Shown piece by piece: positions 7,422-15,810 of a stretch of DNA of 64,000 bases (positions are counted from its first letter, which is position 1; every line of letters starts with the position of its first letter). Where the stretch lies: contig NZ_BMRP01000002.1 in assembly GCF_014648695.1 (NCBI RefSeq), positions 115,355 to 179,354 on the forward strand, given 5' to 3'. A program made the translations under genes and the position numbers. Under the pieces are notes generated by a model, which had not been told where the DNA came from, searched no databases, and was given only the letters and a program-made list of their open reading frames with translations. The DNA is from Streptomyces albospinus. Its GTDB lineage: Bacteria; Actinomycetota; Actinomycetes; Streptomycetales; Streptomycetaceae.

Positions 7422-8783
7422 ATGAGCACGACCAACGCCGTTGACGCGGACCGGACCGTGGACGCCGGTGCCACCTCGCTGCTGCGCTTCGCCACCGCCG
7501 GATCCGTGGACGACGGCAAGTCGACCCTGGTCGGCCGGCTGCTGCACGACTCCAAGTCGGTGCTCGCCGACCAGTTGGAGGCCGTCGAACACGCCTCCCG
7601 CAACCGCGGGCAGGAGACGCCCGACCTGGCGCTGCTGACCGACGGGCTGCGCGCCGAGCGCGAGCAGGGCATCACCATCGACGTCGCCTACCGCTACTTC
7701 GCCACCCCCCGCCAGCGGTTCATCCTCGCCGACACCCCCGGGCATGTGCAGTACACCCGCAACATGGTCACCGGCGCCTCGACCGCCGAACTGGCCGTCG
7801 TGCTGGTCGACGCCCGCAACGGCGTGGTCGAGCAGACCCGCCGGCACGCCGCCGTCGCCGCCCTGCTGCGCGTCCCGCACGTCGTCCTGGCCGTCAACAA
7901 GATGGACCTCGCCGGCTACGAGGAGTCCGTCTTCGCGGCCATCGCCGAGGAGTTCACCACCTACGCGGCCTCGCTGGGCGTCCCGGAGATCACCGCCATC
8001 CCCATCTCGGCACTGGCCGGCGACAACGTCGTGACGCCGTCGGCCAACATGGACTGGTACGGCGGCCCCACCGTGCTGGAGCACCTGGAGACCGTGCCGG
8101 TCGGCGCCGACCCGTCGGACGACCCGGCCCGCTTCCCCGTCCAGTACGTCATCCGCCCGCAGACCGCCGAACACCCCGACTACCGCGGCTACGCGGGCCA
8201 GATCGCCTCCGGTGTGCTGCGCGTCGGCGACGCCGTCACCGTGCTGCCCTCGGGCCGGACGAGCACCATCGAGGGCATCGACGCACTCGGCCAGGCCGTG
8301 GACGTCGCCTGGGCGCCGCAGTCGGTGACCGTCCGGCTGGCCGACGACCTGGACATCTCCCGCGGCGACCTGATCGCCCCGACCGCGTCGGCTCCGTCGG
8401 TCTCGCAGGACGTCGAGGCGACCGTCTGCCATGTCGCCGACCGGCCGCTGACCGTCGGGCAGCGGGTGCTGCTCAAGCACACCACCCGCACGGTCAAGGC
8501 GATCGTCAAGGAGATCCCGTCCCGGCTCACCCTCGACGACCTCTCCCAGCACCCGGCGCCCGGCGAACTCGCCGCCAACGACATCGGACGGATCGTGGTG
8601 CGCACCGCCGAGCCGCTGGCCCTGGACGCCTACGCCGACTCCCGGCGCACCGGCTCCTTCCTGCTGATCGACCCGGCGGACGGTACGACGCTGACCGCGG
8701 GCATGGCCGGCACCGCCTTCGCGGAGGCGGCCTCGGAGGCCGCGCCGGCCGGTGCGGCGGACGACGAAGGGTGGGACTTCTGA
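7422..8783 (+). CDS. cysN: Sulfate adenylyltransferase subunit 1 (GTPase)
   Basis: The 453-residue EF-Tu-like GTPase subunit couples GTP hydrolysis to adenylyl sulfate synthesis by CysD. The G1 loop GSVDDGKSTL is at about residue 27, switch EQGITIDVAYRYF near residue 79, G3 DTPGH near 105 and G4 NKMD near 160. EF-Tu domains 2 and 3 follow. No fused APS kinase domain is present; that activity is the separate cysC. It is the last gene of the tightly coupled cys block. Confidence 0.96.
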   Translation: MSTTNAVDADRTVDAGATSLLRFATAGSVDDGKSTLVGRLLHDSKSVLADQLEAVEHASRNRGQETPDLALLTDGLRAEREQGITIDVAYRYFATPRQRFILADTPGHVQYTRNMVTGASTAELAVVLVDARNGVVEQTRRHAAVAALLRVPHVVLAVNKMDLAGYEESVFAAIAEEFTTYAASLGVPEITAIPISALAGDNVVTPSANMDWYGGPTVLEHLETVPVGADPSDDPARFPVQYVIRPQTAEHPDYRGYAGQIASGVLRVGDAVTVLPSGRTSTIEGIDALGQAVDVAWAPQSVTVRLADDLDISRGDLIAPTASAPSVSQDVEATVCHVADRPLTVGQRVLLKHTTRTVKAIVKEIPSRLTLDDLSQHPAPGELAANDIGRIVVRTAEPLALDAYADSRRTGSFLLIDPADGTTLTAGMAGTAFAEAASEAAPAGAADDEGWDF

Positions 8784-8785
8784 TC

Positions 8786-8887
8786 ATGCTCCAGGACATC
8801 TTCTCGACCTTTGCGAAGGAAGGTGGCCGCGTAGGCAGCGGCGCCCTCGGAAGCGGACAGGGCGGAGTCGGCCGATGTGCGTGCTGA
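8786..8887 (+). CDS. Possible small ORF ending Cys-Ala-Cys before the sulfonate transporter
   Basis: A 33-codon frame starts at ATG 8786, three bases after the cysN stop, begins MLQDIFSTFAKEGG and ends GRCAC before TGA. Two of its last three codons are cysteine, in the same position as in cysteine-attenuator leaders, and it precedes ssuA by 110 bases. There is no clear ribosome site, so translation would depend on coupling to cysN. It may be chance. Confidence 0.3.
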   Translation: MLQDIFSTFAKEGGRVGSGALGSGQGGVGRCAC

Positions 8888-8997
8888 CGATGCTCCACTC
8901 CGCATCCCCCACACCTCCCTTCCGAAGATCCACCATCTCGCCGGGCGCGCCTTAGAGGGGCGCACACCGCCCCGGCCCTCCGAGAGGAACACCTCCC

Positions 8998-10107
8998 GTG
9001 TCTGCCGTTCGTCATCGCCTCCTGGCGGCCAGTGCCCTCGTCCCGCTCCTCGTCGGAGCGCTGGGCGCCTGCGGCTACGGCTCCGAAGCCAAGAAGGACA
9101 CCGCGGCCAACATCGCCCCCAAGGGCCCCAAGATCGACGGGCTCGACCAGGTCAAGATCGGGTTCTTCGGCAACACCACCCACGCCACCCCGCTGATCGG
9201 CCTCCAGACGGGCCAGTTCCAGAAGGCGCTGGGTGGCACGGCGATCAAGTCCTCCGTCTTCAACGCGGGCCCCGCCGAGATCGAGGCGCTCAACTCCGGC
9301 GCCATCGACATCGGCTGGATCGGCCCCTCCCCCGCGATCAACGGCTACGTCAAGTCGCACGGCAAGAGCCTGAAGATCATCGCCGGTTCGGCCTCCGGCG
9401 GTGTCTCGCTGATCGTCAACCCCAAGAAGATCAAGAGCCTGGACGATCTCAAGGGCAAGACGATCGCCACCCCGCAGCTGGGCAACACCCAGGACGTCGC
9501 GCTGCTCAACTTCCTCGCCGAGAAGGGCTACAAGGTCGACGCCACCAGCGGCAAGGGCGATGTCACCGTCCAGCGCATCGACAACAAGGTGACCCCGACC
9601 GCCTACACGCAGGGCAGCATCGACGCCGCCTGGGTCCCCGAACCCACCGCGTCCAAGCTCGTCGCCGCGGGCGGCAAGTCGCTGCTGGACGAGAAGAAAC
9701 TGTGGAAGGACGGGAAGTTCGTCATCACGAACGTGATCGTCTCGCAGAAGTTCCTCACGGAGCACCCGAAGGCCGTCGAGGCGGTGCTGCGCGGCTCGGT
9801 GGCGACCAACACCTGGATCCGGTCGCACCCCGCCGAGGCGGTCAAGGCGCTCAACGACAAGCTCGCCGACCCGCAGATCTCCGGCAAGGCGCTGCCCTCC
9901 GATGTCATCGACCCGGCGTTCAAGAACGTCGACATCACCGACGACCCGCTGGCCGCCACCCTCCAGGAAGAGGCGGACCACGCCGTCCAGGCGGGCCTGC
10001 TGAAGAAGCCCGACCTCAAGGGCATCTACGACCTCACCCTGCTGAACAAGGTGCTCAAGGCCGAGGGGAAGCCACCGGTCGACGACGCCGGCCTCGGCAG
10101 CAACTGA
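8998..10107 (+). CDS. ssuA: Sulfonate ABC transporter substrate-binding lipoprotein
   Basis: This 369-residue periplasmic-type solute-binding protein delivers aliphatic sulfonates or taurine to the SsuBC transporter. A lipoprotein signal is clear: charged start, hydrophobic core and an LGAC lipobox ending near residue 25. The NMT1/SsuA-like domain follows, with GFFGNTTHATPLIGL, SGAIDIGWIGPSPAING and KGKTIATPQLGNTQDVALL. The GTG start has AGAGGAAC ahead. It is slightly longer than classical SsuA because of a C-terminal KNVDITDDPLA segment seen in this subfamily. Context with cys genes supports a sulfur substrate. Confidence 0.9.
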   Translation: MSAVRHRLLAASALVPLLVGALGACGYGSEAKKDTAANIAPKGPKIDGLDQVKIGFFGNTTHATPLIGLQTGQFQKALGGTAIKSSVFNAGPAEIEALNSGAIDIGWIGPSPAINGYVKSHGKSLKIIAGSASGGVSLIVNPKKIKSLDDLKGKTIATPQLGNTQDVALLNFLAEKGYKVDATSGKGDVTVQRIDNKVTPTAYTQGSIDAAWVPEPTASKLVAAGGKSLLDEKKLWKDGKFVITNVIVSQKFLTEHPKAVEAVLRGSVATNTWIRSHPAEAVKALNDKLADPQISGKALPSDVIDPAFKNVDITDDPLAATLQEEADHAVQAGLLKKPDLKGIYDLTLLNKVLKAEGKPPVDDAGLGSN

Positions 10108-10147
10108 CCCCCGCCCCGGCACCGCAGTCCCCCTGGAGGTGACACCG

Positions 10148-10972
10148 ATGACGACCAGCACGCTCACCAAGCCCGCCGCGGCGGACACCGGCAACACCGG
10201 TCCGCACGCCGCTCGCATCCACCATGTCTCGAAGTCGTTCGGCCGCCCCGGCGCGCAGCAGCACGTACTGGACGACATCAGCATCGACGTCGCCCCCGGC
10301 GAATTCGTCTGCCTCCTGGGGGCCTCGGGCTGCGGCAAGTCCACCCTCCTCGGTCTCGTGGCGGGTCTGGACAAGCCGTCCGCCGGCAGCATCGAGACGC
10401 CCGGCGGCCGGCCCGCGCTGATGTTCCAGGAGCACGCGCTGTTCCCGTGGCTCACCGCGGGCCGCAACATCGAACTCGCGCTGCGCCTGCGCGGGGTGCC
10501 GCGCGCGGAGCGGCGCACCGAGGCCGAACGGCTGCTGGAGCTCGTACGGCTCAAGGGCGCGTACGGCAAGCGGGTGCACGAGCTGTCGGGCGGCATGCGC
10601 CAGCGCGTGGCGATGGCCCGGGCCCTCGCCCAGGACAGCCAACTGCTCCTGATGGACGAGCCGTTCGCCGCGCTCGACGCCATCACCCGCGATGTGCTGC
10701 ACGACGAGCTGACCCGGATCTGGCAGACCCAGAACAACAGCGGCTCCGCCGCGGGGAACCTCTCGGTCCTCTTCGTCACCCACAACGTCCGCGAGGCCGT
10801 GCGGCTCGCCGAGCGGGTCGTGCTGCTGTCCTCCCGTCCCGGTCGGGTCGCCCGCGAGTGGCAGGTGGACATCCCGCAGCCGCGCCGCATCGAGGACTCC
10901 GCGGTCGCCGACCTTTCCATCGAGATCACCGAACAGCTCCGTGGGGAGATCCGCCGCCATGGCCAGCACTGA
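10148..10972 (+). CDS. ssuB: Sulfonate ABC transporter ATP-binding protein
   Basis: The 274-residue ATPase powers sulfonate import. Walker A GASGCGKST is near residue 57, the Q-loop MFQEHALFPW near 93, signature LSGGMRQRVAMARAL near 145 and Walker B LLLMDEPFAALD near 167; an H-loop TH follows. ATG 10148 was chosen because GGAGGT lies seven bases upstream; a GTG at 10139 overlaps that site. The end overlaps the permease start by 14 bases. Confidence 0.93.
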   Translation: MTTSTLTKPAAADTGNTGPHAARIHHVSKSFGRPGAQQHVLDDISIDVAPGEFVCLLGASGCGKSTLLGLVAGLDKPSAGSIETPGGRPALMFQEHALFPWLTAGRNIELALRLRGVPRAERRTEAERLLELVRLKGAYGKRVHELSGGMRQRVAMARALAQDSQLLLMDEPFAALDAITRDVLHDELTRIWQTQNNSGSAAGNLSVLFVTHNVREAVRLAERVVLLSSRPGRVAREWQVDIPQPRRIEDSAVADLSIEITEQLRGEIRRHGQH

Positions 10973-12029
10973 GACCACCCCCCAGTCCGCCGCCGAAGCG
11001 CCCGGCGAGGATCCCACCGGGCCGGCGGCCGACGCGGACACCGACAGCGCCACCGCGGGCGCCACCGACGCACCGGCCGGTTCCGCGGCGGACGCACCGG
11101 CCACGGCACCCGCCGAAGCAGCGGCCGGCGCATCTGCCACCGGCGCGAGCGGCACCGGACCCGGTCCCGCCGCCGGCGACCTCGCCGGTCTGGAGGCCGG
11201 GCTCGATGCCCTGGACTCCGCGGTCGTCTCCCGGCAGCCGTGGCTGCGCACCGCCGTTTCAAAGGCGTTCCCTCCCCTCGTCGCCGTGGTGATCGTGCTG
11301 GGGCTGTGGCAGCTCGCCTACCACTTCCAGCTCAAGCCGCACTACCTGCTGCCGAGCCCGCTCGATGTCTACCGCTCGCTGCGACAGAAGTGGCTCGAAG
11401 GCACGCTGCTGAGCTTCGTCTGGACCAGCGTCTCCCGCGGCGCCCTCGGCTTCGTGGCCTCGGTCGCCATCGGTACCGTGCTCGGGCTGATCGTCGCCCA
11501 GGTCAAGGCCGTACGAGCCGCCATCGGTCCGATCCTGAGCGGTCTCCAATCCCTCCCTTCAGTGGCCTGGGTCCCGGCGGCGATCATCTGGTTCGGGCTG
11601 AGCGACGCCACCATCTACGCGGTGGTGCTGCTCGGTGCCGTCCCCTCGATCGCCAACGGGCTGGTGTCCGGTGTCGACCAGATCTCTCCTCTCTACCTGC
11701 GGGCCGGCCGCACCATCGGCGCGACGGGCCTCACCGGCGTCCGTCATGTGCTGCTCCCGGCCGCGCTGCCCGGCTACCTCGCCGGCCTGAAGCAGGGCTG
11801 GGCGTTCTCCTGGCGCTCCCTGATGGCCGCCGAACTCATCGTCAACGCACCCGACCTCGGCACCGGTCTGGGCCAGCTCCTGGAACAGGGCCGCGAACTC
11901 CAGGACATGTCCTGGGTGCTGGCCGCGATCCTGCTCATCCTCACCGTCGGCATCGGCATCGAACTGCTCATCTTCGCCCCGATCGAACGCCGGGTGCTGC
12001 GCAGCCGCGGCCTCCTCGTGAAGAGCTGA
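10959..12029 (+). CDS. ssuC: Sulfonate ABC transporter permease with Ala-rich N-terminal extension
   Basis: The 356-residue inner-membrane permease has a BPD-transporter domain with several membrane segments and the coupling-helix sequence YLRAGRTIGATG. The first 75 or so residues are an unusual low-complexity Ala/Thr/Gly/Asp stretch before the first membrane helix, longer than in typical SsuC of about 260 residues. ATG 10959 is preceded by GGGGAG. It overlaps ssuB and is four bases from the chelatase gene. Confidence 0.9.
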   Translation: MASTETTPQSAAEAPGEDPTGPAADADTDSATAGATDAPAGSAADAPATAPAEAAAGASATGASGTGPGPAAGDLAGLEAGLDALDSAVVSRQPWLRTAVSKAFPPLVAVVIVLGLWQLAYHFQLKPHYLLPSPLDVYRSLRQKWLEGTLLSFVWTSVSRGALGFVASVAIGTVLGLIVAQVKAVRAAIGPILSGLQSLPSVAWVPAAIIWFGLSDATIYAVVLLGAVPSIANGLVSGVDQISPLYLRAGRTIGATGLTGVRHVLLPAALPGYLAGLKQGWAFSWRSLMAAELIVNAPDLGTGLGQLLEQGRELQDMSWVLAAILLILTVGIGIELLIFAPIERRVLRSRGLLVKS

Positions 12030-12033
12030 CACC

Positions 12034-12804
12034 GTGAACCAGCGTCCCACTCTCCTCGTCATCGCCCACGGCAGCCGCGACCCGCGGCATGCGGCAACCG
12101 TCACCGCGCTCCGCGCGCGGGTCCGGAAGCAGCGCCCGGGGCTGCGCGTCGAGGTCGGCCATCTCGACTTCAACGCGCCCCGGGTGCCCCGGGTGCTGGA
12201 ACGCCTCTCGACCGAGGGCGTACGGAATGTGGTGGCGCTGCCGCTCCTCCTCACCCGCGCCTTTCACGCGAAGTCCGATATCCCCGCGGTGCTGCGGGAG
12301 GCCGCCGCGCGGCTGCCCCTGCTCACCGTCCACCAGGCCGATGTCCTCGGCCCCTCCCACCTCCTGACCGGCGCACTGGAGCGCCGGCTGGAAGAAGCCG
12401 GACTGCGGCCCGGTGACCACCGCTCGACCGGGGTCGTCCTGGCCGCGGCGGGCTCCTCAGACCCGGAGGCGATCGCAGTGATCGCTGAAATCGCGCGGGA
12501 GTGGCGGCGCACCGCCCAGTGGTGTGCCGTGCGACCTGCGTTCGCCTCCGCATCCCTTCCCCGTACGGCCGACGCCGTACGGGCCCTCCGGGCCGAAGGC
12601 GTCCAGCGGGTCGCCGTCGCCCCGTACGTCATCGCGCCCGGCTTCCTCCCGGACCGCATCGCCGCCGGCGCCCGCGAAGCACGCGCCGACATCCTCGCCC
12701 CGGTGCTCGGCGCCGCCCCCGAGCTGGCCCGGCTGCTGCTCCGGCGCTACGACCAGGCCGTGCGCGCGGGCACCCGCGGCGACGCGACGGCGCTGGTCGC
12801 CTGA
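12034..12804 (+). CDS. Sirohydrochlorin chelatase (CbiX family)
   Basis: The 256-residue class II chelatase would insert iron (or cobalt) into sirohydrochlorin, making siroheme for the sulfite reductase at the head of the cluster. The N-terminal LLVIAHGSRDPRH carries the catalytic histidine of the CbiX fold. A second half-domain with a related strand pattern (VVLAAAGSSDPEA near residue 130, VAVAPYVIAPGFLPDRI near 190) shows the tandem fold. The GTG start is four bases after ssuC, and gene order supports the siroheme role. Confidence 0.88.
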   Translation: MNQRPTLLVIAHGSRDPRHAATVTALRARVRKQRPGLRVEVGHLDFNAPRVPRVLERLSTEGVRNVVALPLLLTRAFHAKSDIPAVLREAAARLPLLTVHQADVLGPSHLLTGALERRLEEAGLRPGDHRSTGVVLAAAGSSDPEAIAVIAEIAREWRRTAQWCAVRPAFASASLPRTADAVRALRAEGVQRVAVAPYVIAPGFLPDRIAAGAREARADILAPVLGAAPELARLLLRRYDQAVRAGTRGDATALVA

Positions 12805-12881
12805 GGACGGCTCGGCGGGACTGACCGCCCTCCCTGCCGGGCGTCCAACTCGGCGTGGCCGAGCGCCTGTTCGGCGCCCTT

Positions 12882-12907
12882 CGCCGGTGCCGGAAGCGGC
12901 ACCGGCG
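12882..12907. terminator. Hairpin terminator between convergent genes
   Basis: A perfect 10-bp stem, CGCCGGTGCC (12882-12891) and GGCACCGGCG (12898-12907), has a six-base loop. It lies between the chelatase (plus) and the glycosyltransferase (minus), so it could stop transcription from both sides. No U-tract is present, as is common in Streptomyces. Confidence 0.7.
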
Positions 12908-12910
12908 CCG

Positions 12911-13999
12911 TCATACCGCCGCGGCTGACACGCCTCCCCGCGGGGAGTCGGCCCGGCCCTTCTCGTAGACCGTCAGGCCCCGTGCGAGGTGCAGGGGCAC
13001 CAGGACCAGTTCCACGACGAGGGCCTTCCAGGCGTAGACGAGGTTGACGGCCTTGGTGGCGTAGACGCAGGGGATGTTCACCAGCACGCCGGCCAGCGGG
13101 AGTTTGCGGCGGCGGGCGGCGTAGATCAGCGGTGGTGCGGTCAGGAGCAGATCGGCACCGGCCCACCAGGCGAACGCGGGCAGGGGGGACACACCGCCGG
13201 CCGCGGCGATCACGAACGGGGTGGCCCACCAGAGAGGCGCGGTGAGGATCTCGAACAGGGCGAGCAGCACCCAGAGCGCCAGCAGCGGTTTGCGGAGGAT
13301 CAACTGGCCGAGGTGCAGCCGGACGTTCTGGCAGAAGCCGGCCATCCAGCGCCAGACCTGTTTCCGCAGATAGGTGAGGTCCTCGGGATCGGCGGCCAGG
13401 GCGACCGCGTCGGAGACATAGACCGCGCGTCTGCCGGCGATCTGCTGGGACCAGGTGAAATCCATGTCCTCGACGATGGTCCGCTCGGGGAATCCGCCGA
13501 ACGCCACCAGCGCGTCGCGGCGGAACGCGGAGCAGCAACCCGAGCACACCATGGGGCTGTTGGCGCGGGCCTGGATGGGCCGCTGCCAGTGGAACCCGAA
13601 CAGATACTCGGTGGAGCGTCCGCGTTCCCACACGGTGCGGGTGTGGCGGGTGCGGACGGTACCCGCCGCCACTGCGACGGTGGGGTCGTCGAAGACCGGG
13701 ACGACGCGGGCGAGGTAGTCCGGGGCCAGGACGGTGTCCGCGTCGACGGCCAGGACGAGGTCGGTGGTGCAGTGCGGCAGGGCGTGGTTCTGCGCCTTGG
13801 CCTTGCTGCCGAGCCGGTGCGGTGGGCGGAGTACGGTCACTCCGTGCGATGCGGCGACTTCTCCGGTGCGGTCCGTGGAGCCGTCGTCCACGACCAGGAT
13901 CCGGTCGGGCGGGACGGTTTGCCGCGCGAGGGATTCCAGCGTGGCCGGAAGGCCCTCTTCTTCGTTGTGAGCGGGAACGATGACGGTGACGGTGTGCAT
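12911..13999 (-). CDS. Family 2 glycosyltransferase, membrane-associated
   Basis: The 362-residue processive-type glycosyltransferase has VIVPAHNEEEGLPATL at the N-terminus, the nucleotide-sugar aspartates in VVDDGSTD and AVDADT, the acceptor-side ED of TIVEDMDF and a KQVWRWMAGF motif equivalent to QxxRW of cellulose/poly-GlcNAc synthases. Three or four hydrophobic segments follow from about residue 235. It probably polymerises or transfers a sugar on the inner face of the membrane. ATG 13999 has GGGGGAAG ahead. The polymer cannot be read. Confidence 0.88.
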   Translation of the reverse strand: MHTVTVIVPAHNEEEGLPATLESLARQTVPPDRILVVDDGSTDRTGEVAASHGVTVLRPPHRLGSKAKAQNHALPHCTTDLVLAVDADTVLAPDYLARVVPVFDDPTVAVAAGTVRTRHTRTVWERGRSTEYLFGFHWQRPIQARANSPMVCSGCCSAFRRDALVAFGGFPERTIVEDMDFTWSQQIAGRRAVYVSDAVALAADPEDLTYLRKQVWRWMAGFCQNVRLHLGQLILRKPLLALWVLLALFEILTAPLWWATPFVIAAAGGVSPLPAFAWWAGADLLLTAPPLIYAARRRKLPLAGVLVNIPCVYATKAVNLVYAWKALVVELVLVPLHLARGLTVYEKGRADSPRGGVSAAAV

Positions 14000-14106
14000 G
14001 ATGAGCTTCCCCCTGTCCTGCGGATCGCGCTGACCACGACGCAGACGATTCCGATCGCGCCGTAGATGATGGTGCTGATGCCGATGAACGGCAGTCCTCC
14101 GTGCAT
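13837..14106 (-). CDS. Possible small membrane ORF overlapping the glycosyltransferase start
   Basis: An 89-codon frame starts at ATG 14106 and encodes a convincing membrane helix (GISTIIYGAIGIVCVVVSAI) followed by RR. It then continues out of frame across the first 160 bases of the glycosyltransferase gene, where the translation looks like noise. Either a short membrane peptide ends in the overlap, or this helix was once the N-terminal anchor of the glycosyltransferase and a frameshift separated them. Confidence 0.3.
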   Translation of the reverse strand: MHGGLPFIGISTIIYGAIGIVCVVVSAIRRTGGSSSCTPSPSSFPLTTKKRAFRPRWNPSRGKPSRPTGSWSWTTAPRTAPEKSPHRTE

Positions 14107-14211
14107 GTCACTGACGGTAGCCGCAGCACCCCGCAGTTGGGGCCGGAGGCAGCCTCCTGTGGATAACTCCGCGCAGGGGAAGGTGCATTGCCGACTCGCC
14201 GCACGCAACGG

Positions 14212-14254
14212 CGCCGGCCGCCGCGCCCCGTGGGGGCGAGCGCGACGGCCGGCG
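14212..14254 (-). terminator. Hairpin terminator after the subtilisin gene
   Basis: The outer arms CGCCGGCCG (14212-14220) and CGGCCGGCG (14246-14254) are perfect. An inner GCCCC/GGGGC pair (14225-14229 / 14233-14237) extends the structure. It starts 25 bases past the protease stop codon. Confidence 0.7.
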
Positions 14255-14278
14255 TGCGGTGCTGAACGATCGAGTCGG

Positions 14279-15484
14279 TTACTTCACGATCTTCAGCAGC
14301 TTGTTGGGCGTGCCCTGGCCCGGGTTGCTGATCTTGTCAGCGGTGGCGCCGTCCGTCAGCGCCTTGTCCACGTCGGCCGGCTTGGCGTCCTTGTGGTCGG
14401 CCAGGTAGAGGGCGGCGGCACCGGTGACGTGCGGGGTCGCCATGGACGTACCCGAGATGGTCTTGGTGGCGTCGTCGCTGTTGTTCCAGTCCGAGGTGAT
14501 GTCGGTACCCGGAGCGTAGATGTGGACGGCGCTGCCGTAGTTGGAGAAGTCGGACTGCTGGTCGTCCTTGGTGCTGGACGCCACCGTGATGGCCTCCTTG
14601 ACGCGCGCCGGGGAGCTCTGGCCCGCGTCGGTGGACTCGTTGCCGGCCGCCACGGCGAAGGTGACGCCGGAGTCGATGGCCTTCTTCACTGCCGCGTCGA
14701 TCGCCTCGTCCGCGCCGCCGCCGAGCGACATGTTGGCGACCGAGGGGCCCTTGTGGTTCTTGGCGACCCAGTCGATGCCCGCCACGACCTGCTCGGTGCT
14801 GCCTGAGCCCTGGGCGTCCAGGACCTTGACGGCGACCAGCTTGGCCTTCTTGGCGACACCGTAGTCGGTGCCGGCGATGGTGCCGGACACGTGGGTGCCG
14901 TGGCCGTTGTCGTCCTCGGCCTTGTCGCTCTTGTCGATGGCGTTGAAGCCGTACGACGCACGACCGCCGAAGTCCTTGTGGCTGATGTGGATGCCGGTGT
15001 CGATGACGTAGGCGGTGACGCCCTCGCCCGCGCTGTCCGGGTAGTTGTACTTGCCGTCGCCCTTGGTGTCCGTCTGGTCGATGCGGTCCAGGCCCCACGA
15101 CGGCGGGTTCTCCTGGGTGCCGTCGATGTGGAACGTGTGGTTCTGCACGACCTTGTCGACGGCCGGGTCGGCGGCGAGGTGCTTGGCGTCCTCGTCGGAG
15201 AGGCCGTTGGCCGAGAAGCCGTTGATGGCGGAGGTGAAGGTCCGGTTGACCTTGCCGCCGTACTTGGCGGCCAGGTCGCCGCTCTCGGTGGCGTGTACGG
15301 ACTTCTTCAGCATGACGACGTAGCTGCCCTTGACGGCGCCCTTGGCCTCGGCGCCGTAGACCTTGCCCTCGGCGGCGGGCGACGCACCCGCGGTGACCGC
15401 GGTGACAGCGGCGATACCAGTGGCGGCCACCGCGGCGGATATCGCCGTGACGAGCCGCTTCTTGCTGGAACGCTTATGAGCCAT
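14279..15484 (-). CDS. Secreted subtilisin-like serine protease (S8) with I9 propeptide
   Basis: The 401-residue extracellular protease carries a Sec signal (KKR, then a hydrophobic core ending near residue 38) and an inhibitor-I9 propeptide with YVVMLKKS and NGFSANGL (residues 55-120). The mature S8 domain has the complete triad: Asp in AYVIDTGIH, His in NGHGTHVSG and Ser in SGTSMATPHV. It ends soon after the catalytic domain, so there is no P-domain. GAGGAG precedes the ATG. The upstream region is unusually AT-rich and repeat-laden. Confidence 0.95.
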   Translation of the reverse strand: MAHKRSSKKRLVTAISAAVAATGIAAVTAVTAGASPAAEGKVYGAEAKGAVKGSYVVMLKKSVHATESGDLAAKYGGKVNRTFTSAINGFSANGLSDEDAKHLAADPAVDKVVQNHTFHIDGTQENPPSWGLDRIDQTDTKGDGKYNYPDSAGEGVTAYVIDTGIHISHKDFGGRASYGFNAIDKSDKAEDDNGHGTHVSGTIAGTDYGVAKKAKLVAVKVLDAQGSGSTEQVVAGIDWVAKNHKGPSVANMSLGGGADEAIDAAVKKAIDSGVTFAVAAGNESTDAGQSSPARVKEAITVASSTKDDQQSDFSNYGSAVHIYAPGTDITSDWNNSDDATKTISGTSMATPHVTGAAALYLADHKDAKPADVDKALTDGATADKISNPGQGTPNKLLKIVK

Positions 15485-15810
15485 TGCGAGGGTTCTCCTC
15501 GTTCGTGGTGTGGGGGGAAGCGTTGCTCAACTGCCCGGAGAGATACGGAAGATCTCCCTCGGACTGGTTCGAAACCTTGTCGGATTGACGAGGTCAATTC
15601 AAGGGCCGCCGGGCCGTGTGAGATAGGCAACAACCCTGCAAAAACACAAAAGGCCGCAGAACTGGTCAAAAACGCAAGCGAGTTGACGATGCATGACTCA
15701 ACTCCGTTTACGTTGACGCAATGAAGGGGGATAGCTGACGAGTTGTTTACTCCGTCAACCATCCCCCTGTGGCAGGGGCGCGCTCCGCACGATCCGGCCA
15801 CCGGCCCCAA
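15485..15810. promoter_or_regulatory. AT-richer control region with TTGAC/GTCAA repeats upstream of the protease
   Basis: This 326-base gap contains no gene. ATTGAC-GAG-GTCAAT (15584-15598) is a perfect inverted repeat, GAGTTGA/TCAACTC (15680-15686 / 15698-15704) a second, GTTGACG recurs at 15682 and 15712, and CGTCAAC at 15753. GGGGGAT (15726-15732) pairs with ATCCCCC (15761-15767) and could end transcription of the glycosyltransferase gene. The protease promoter must lie here; no single -10/-35 pair stands out. Confidence 0.5.
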
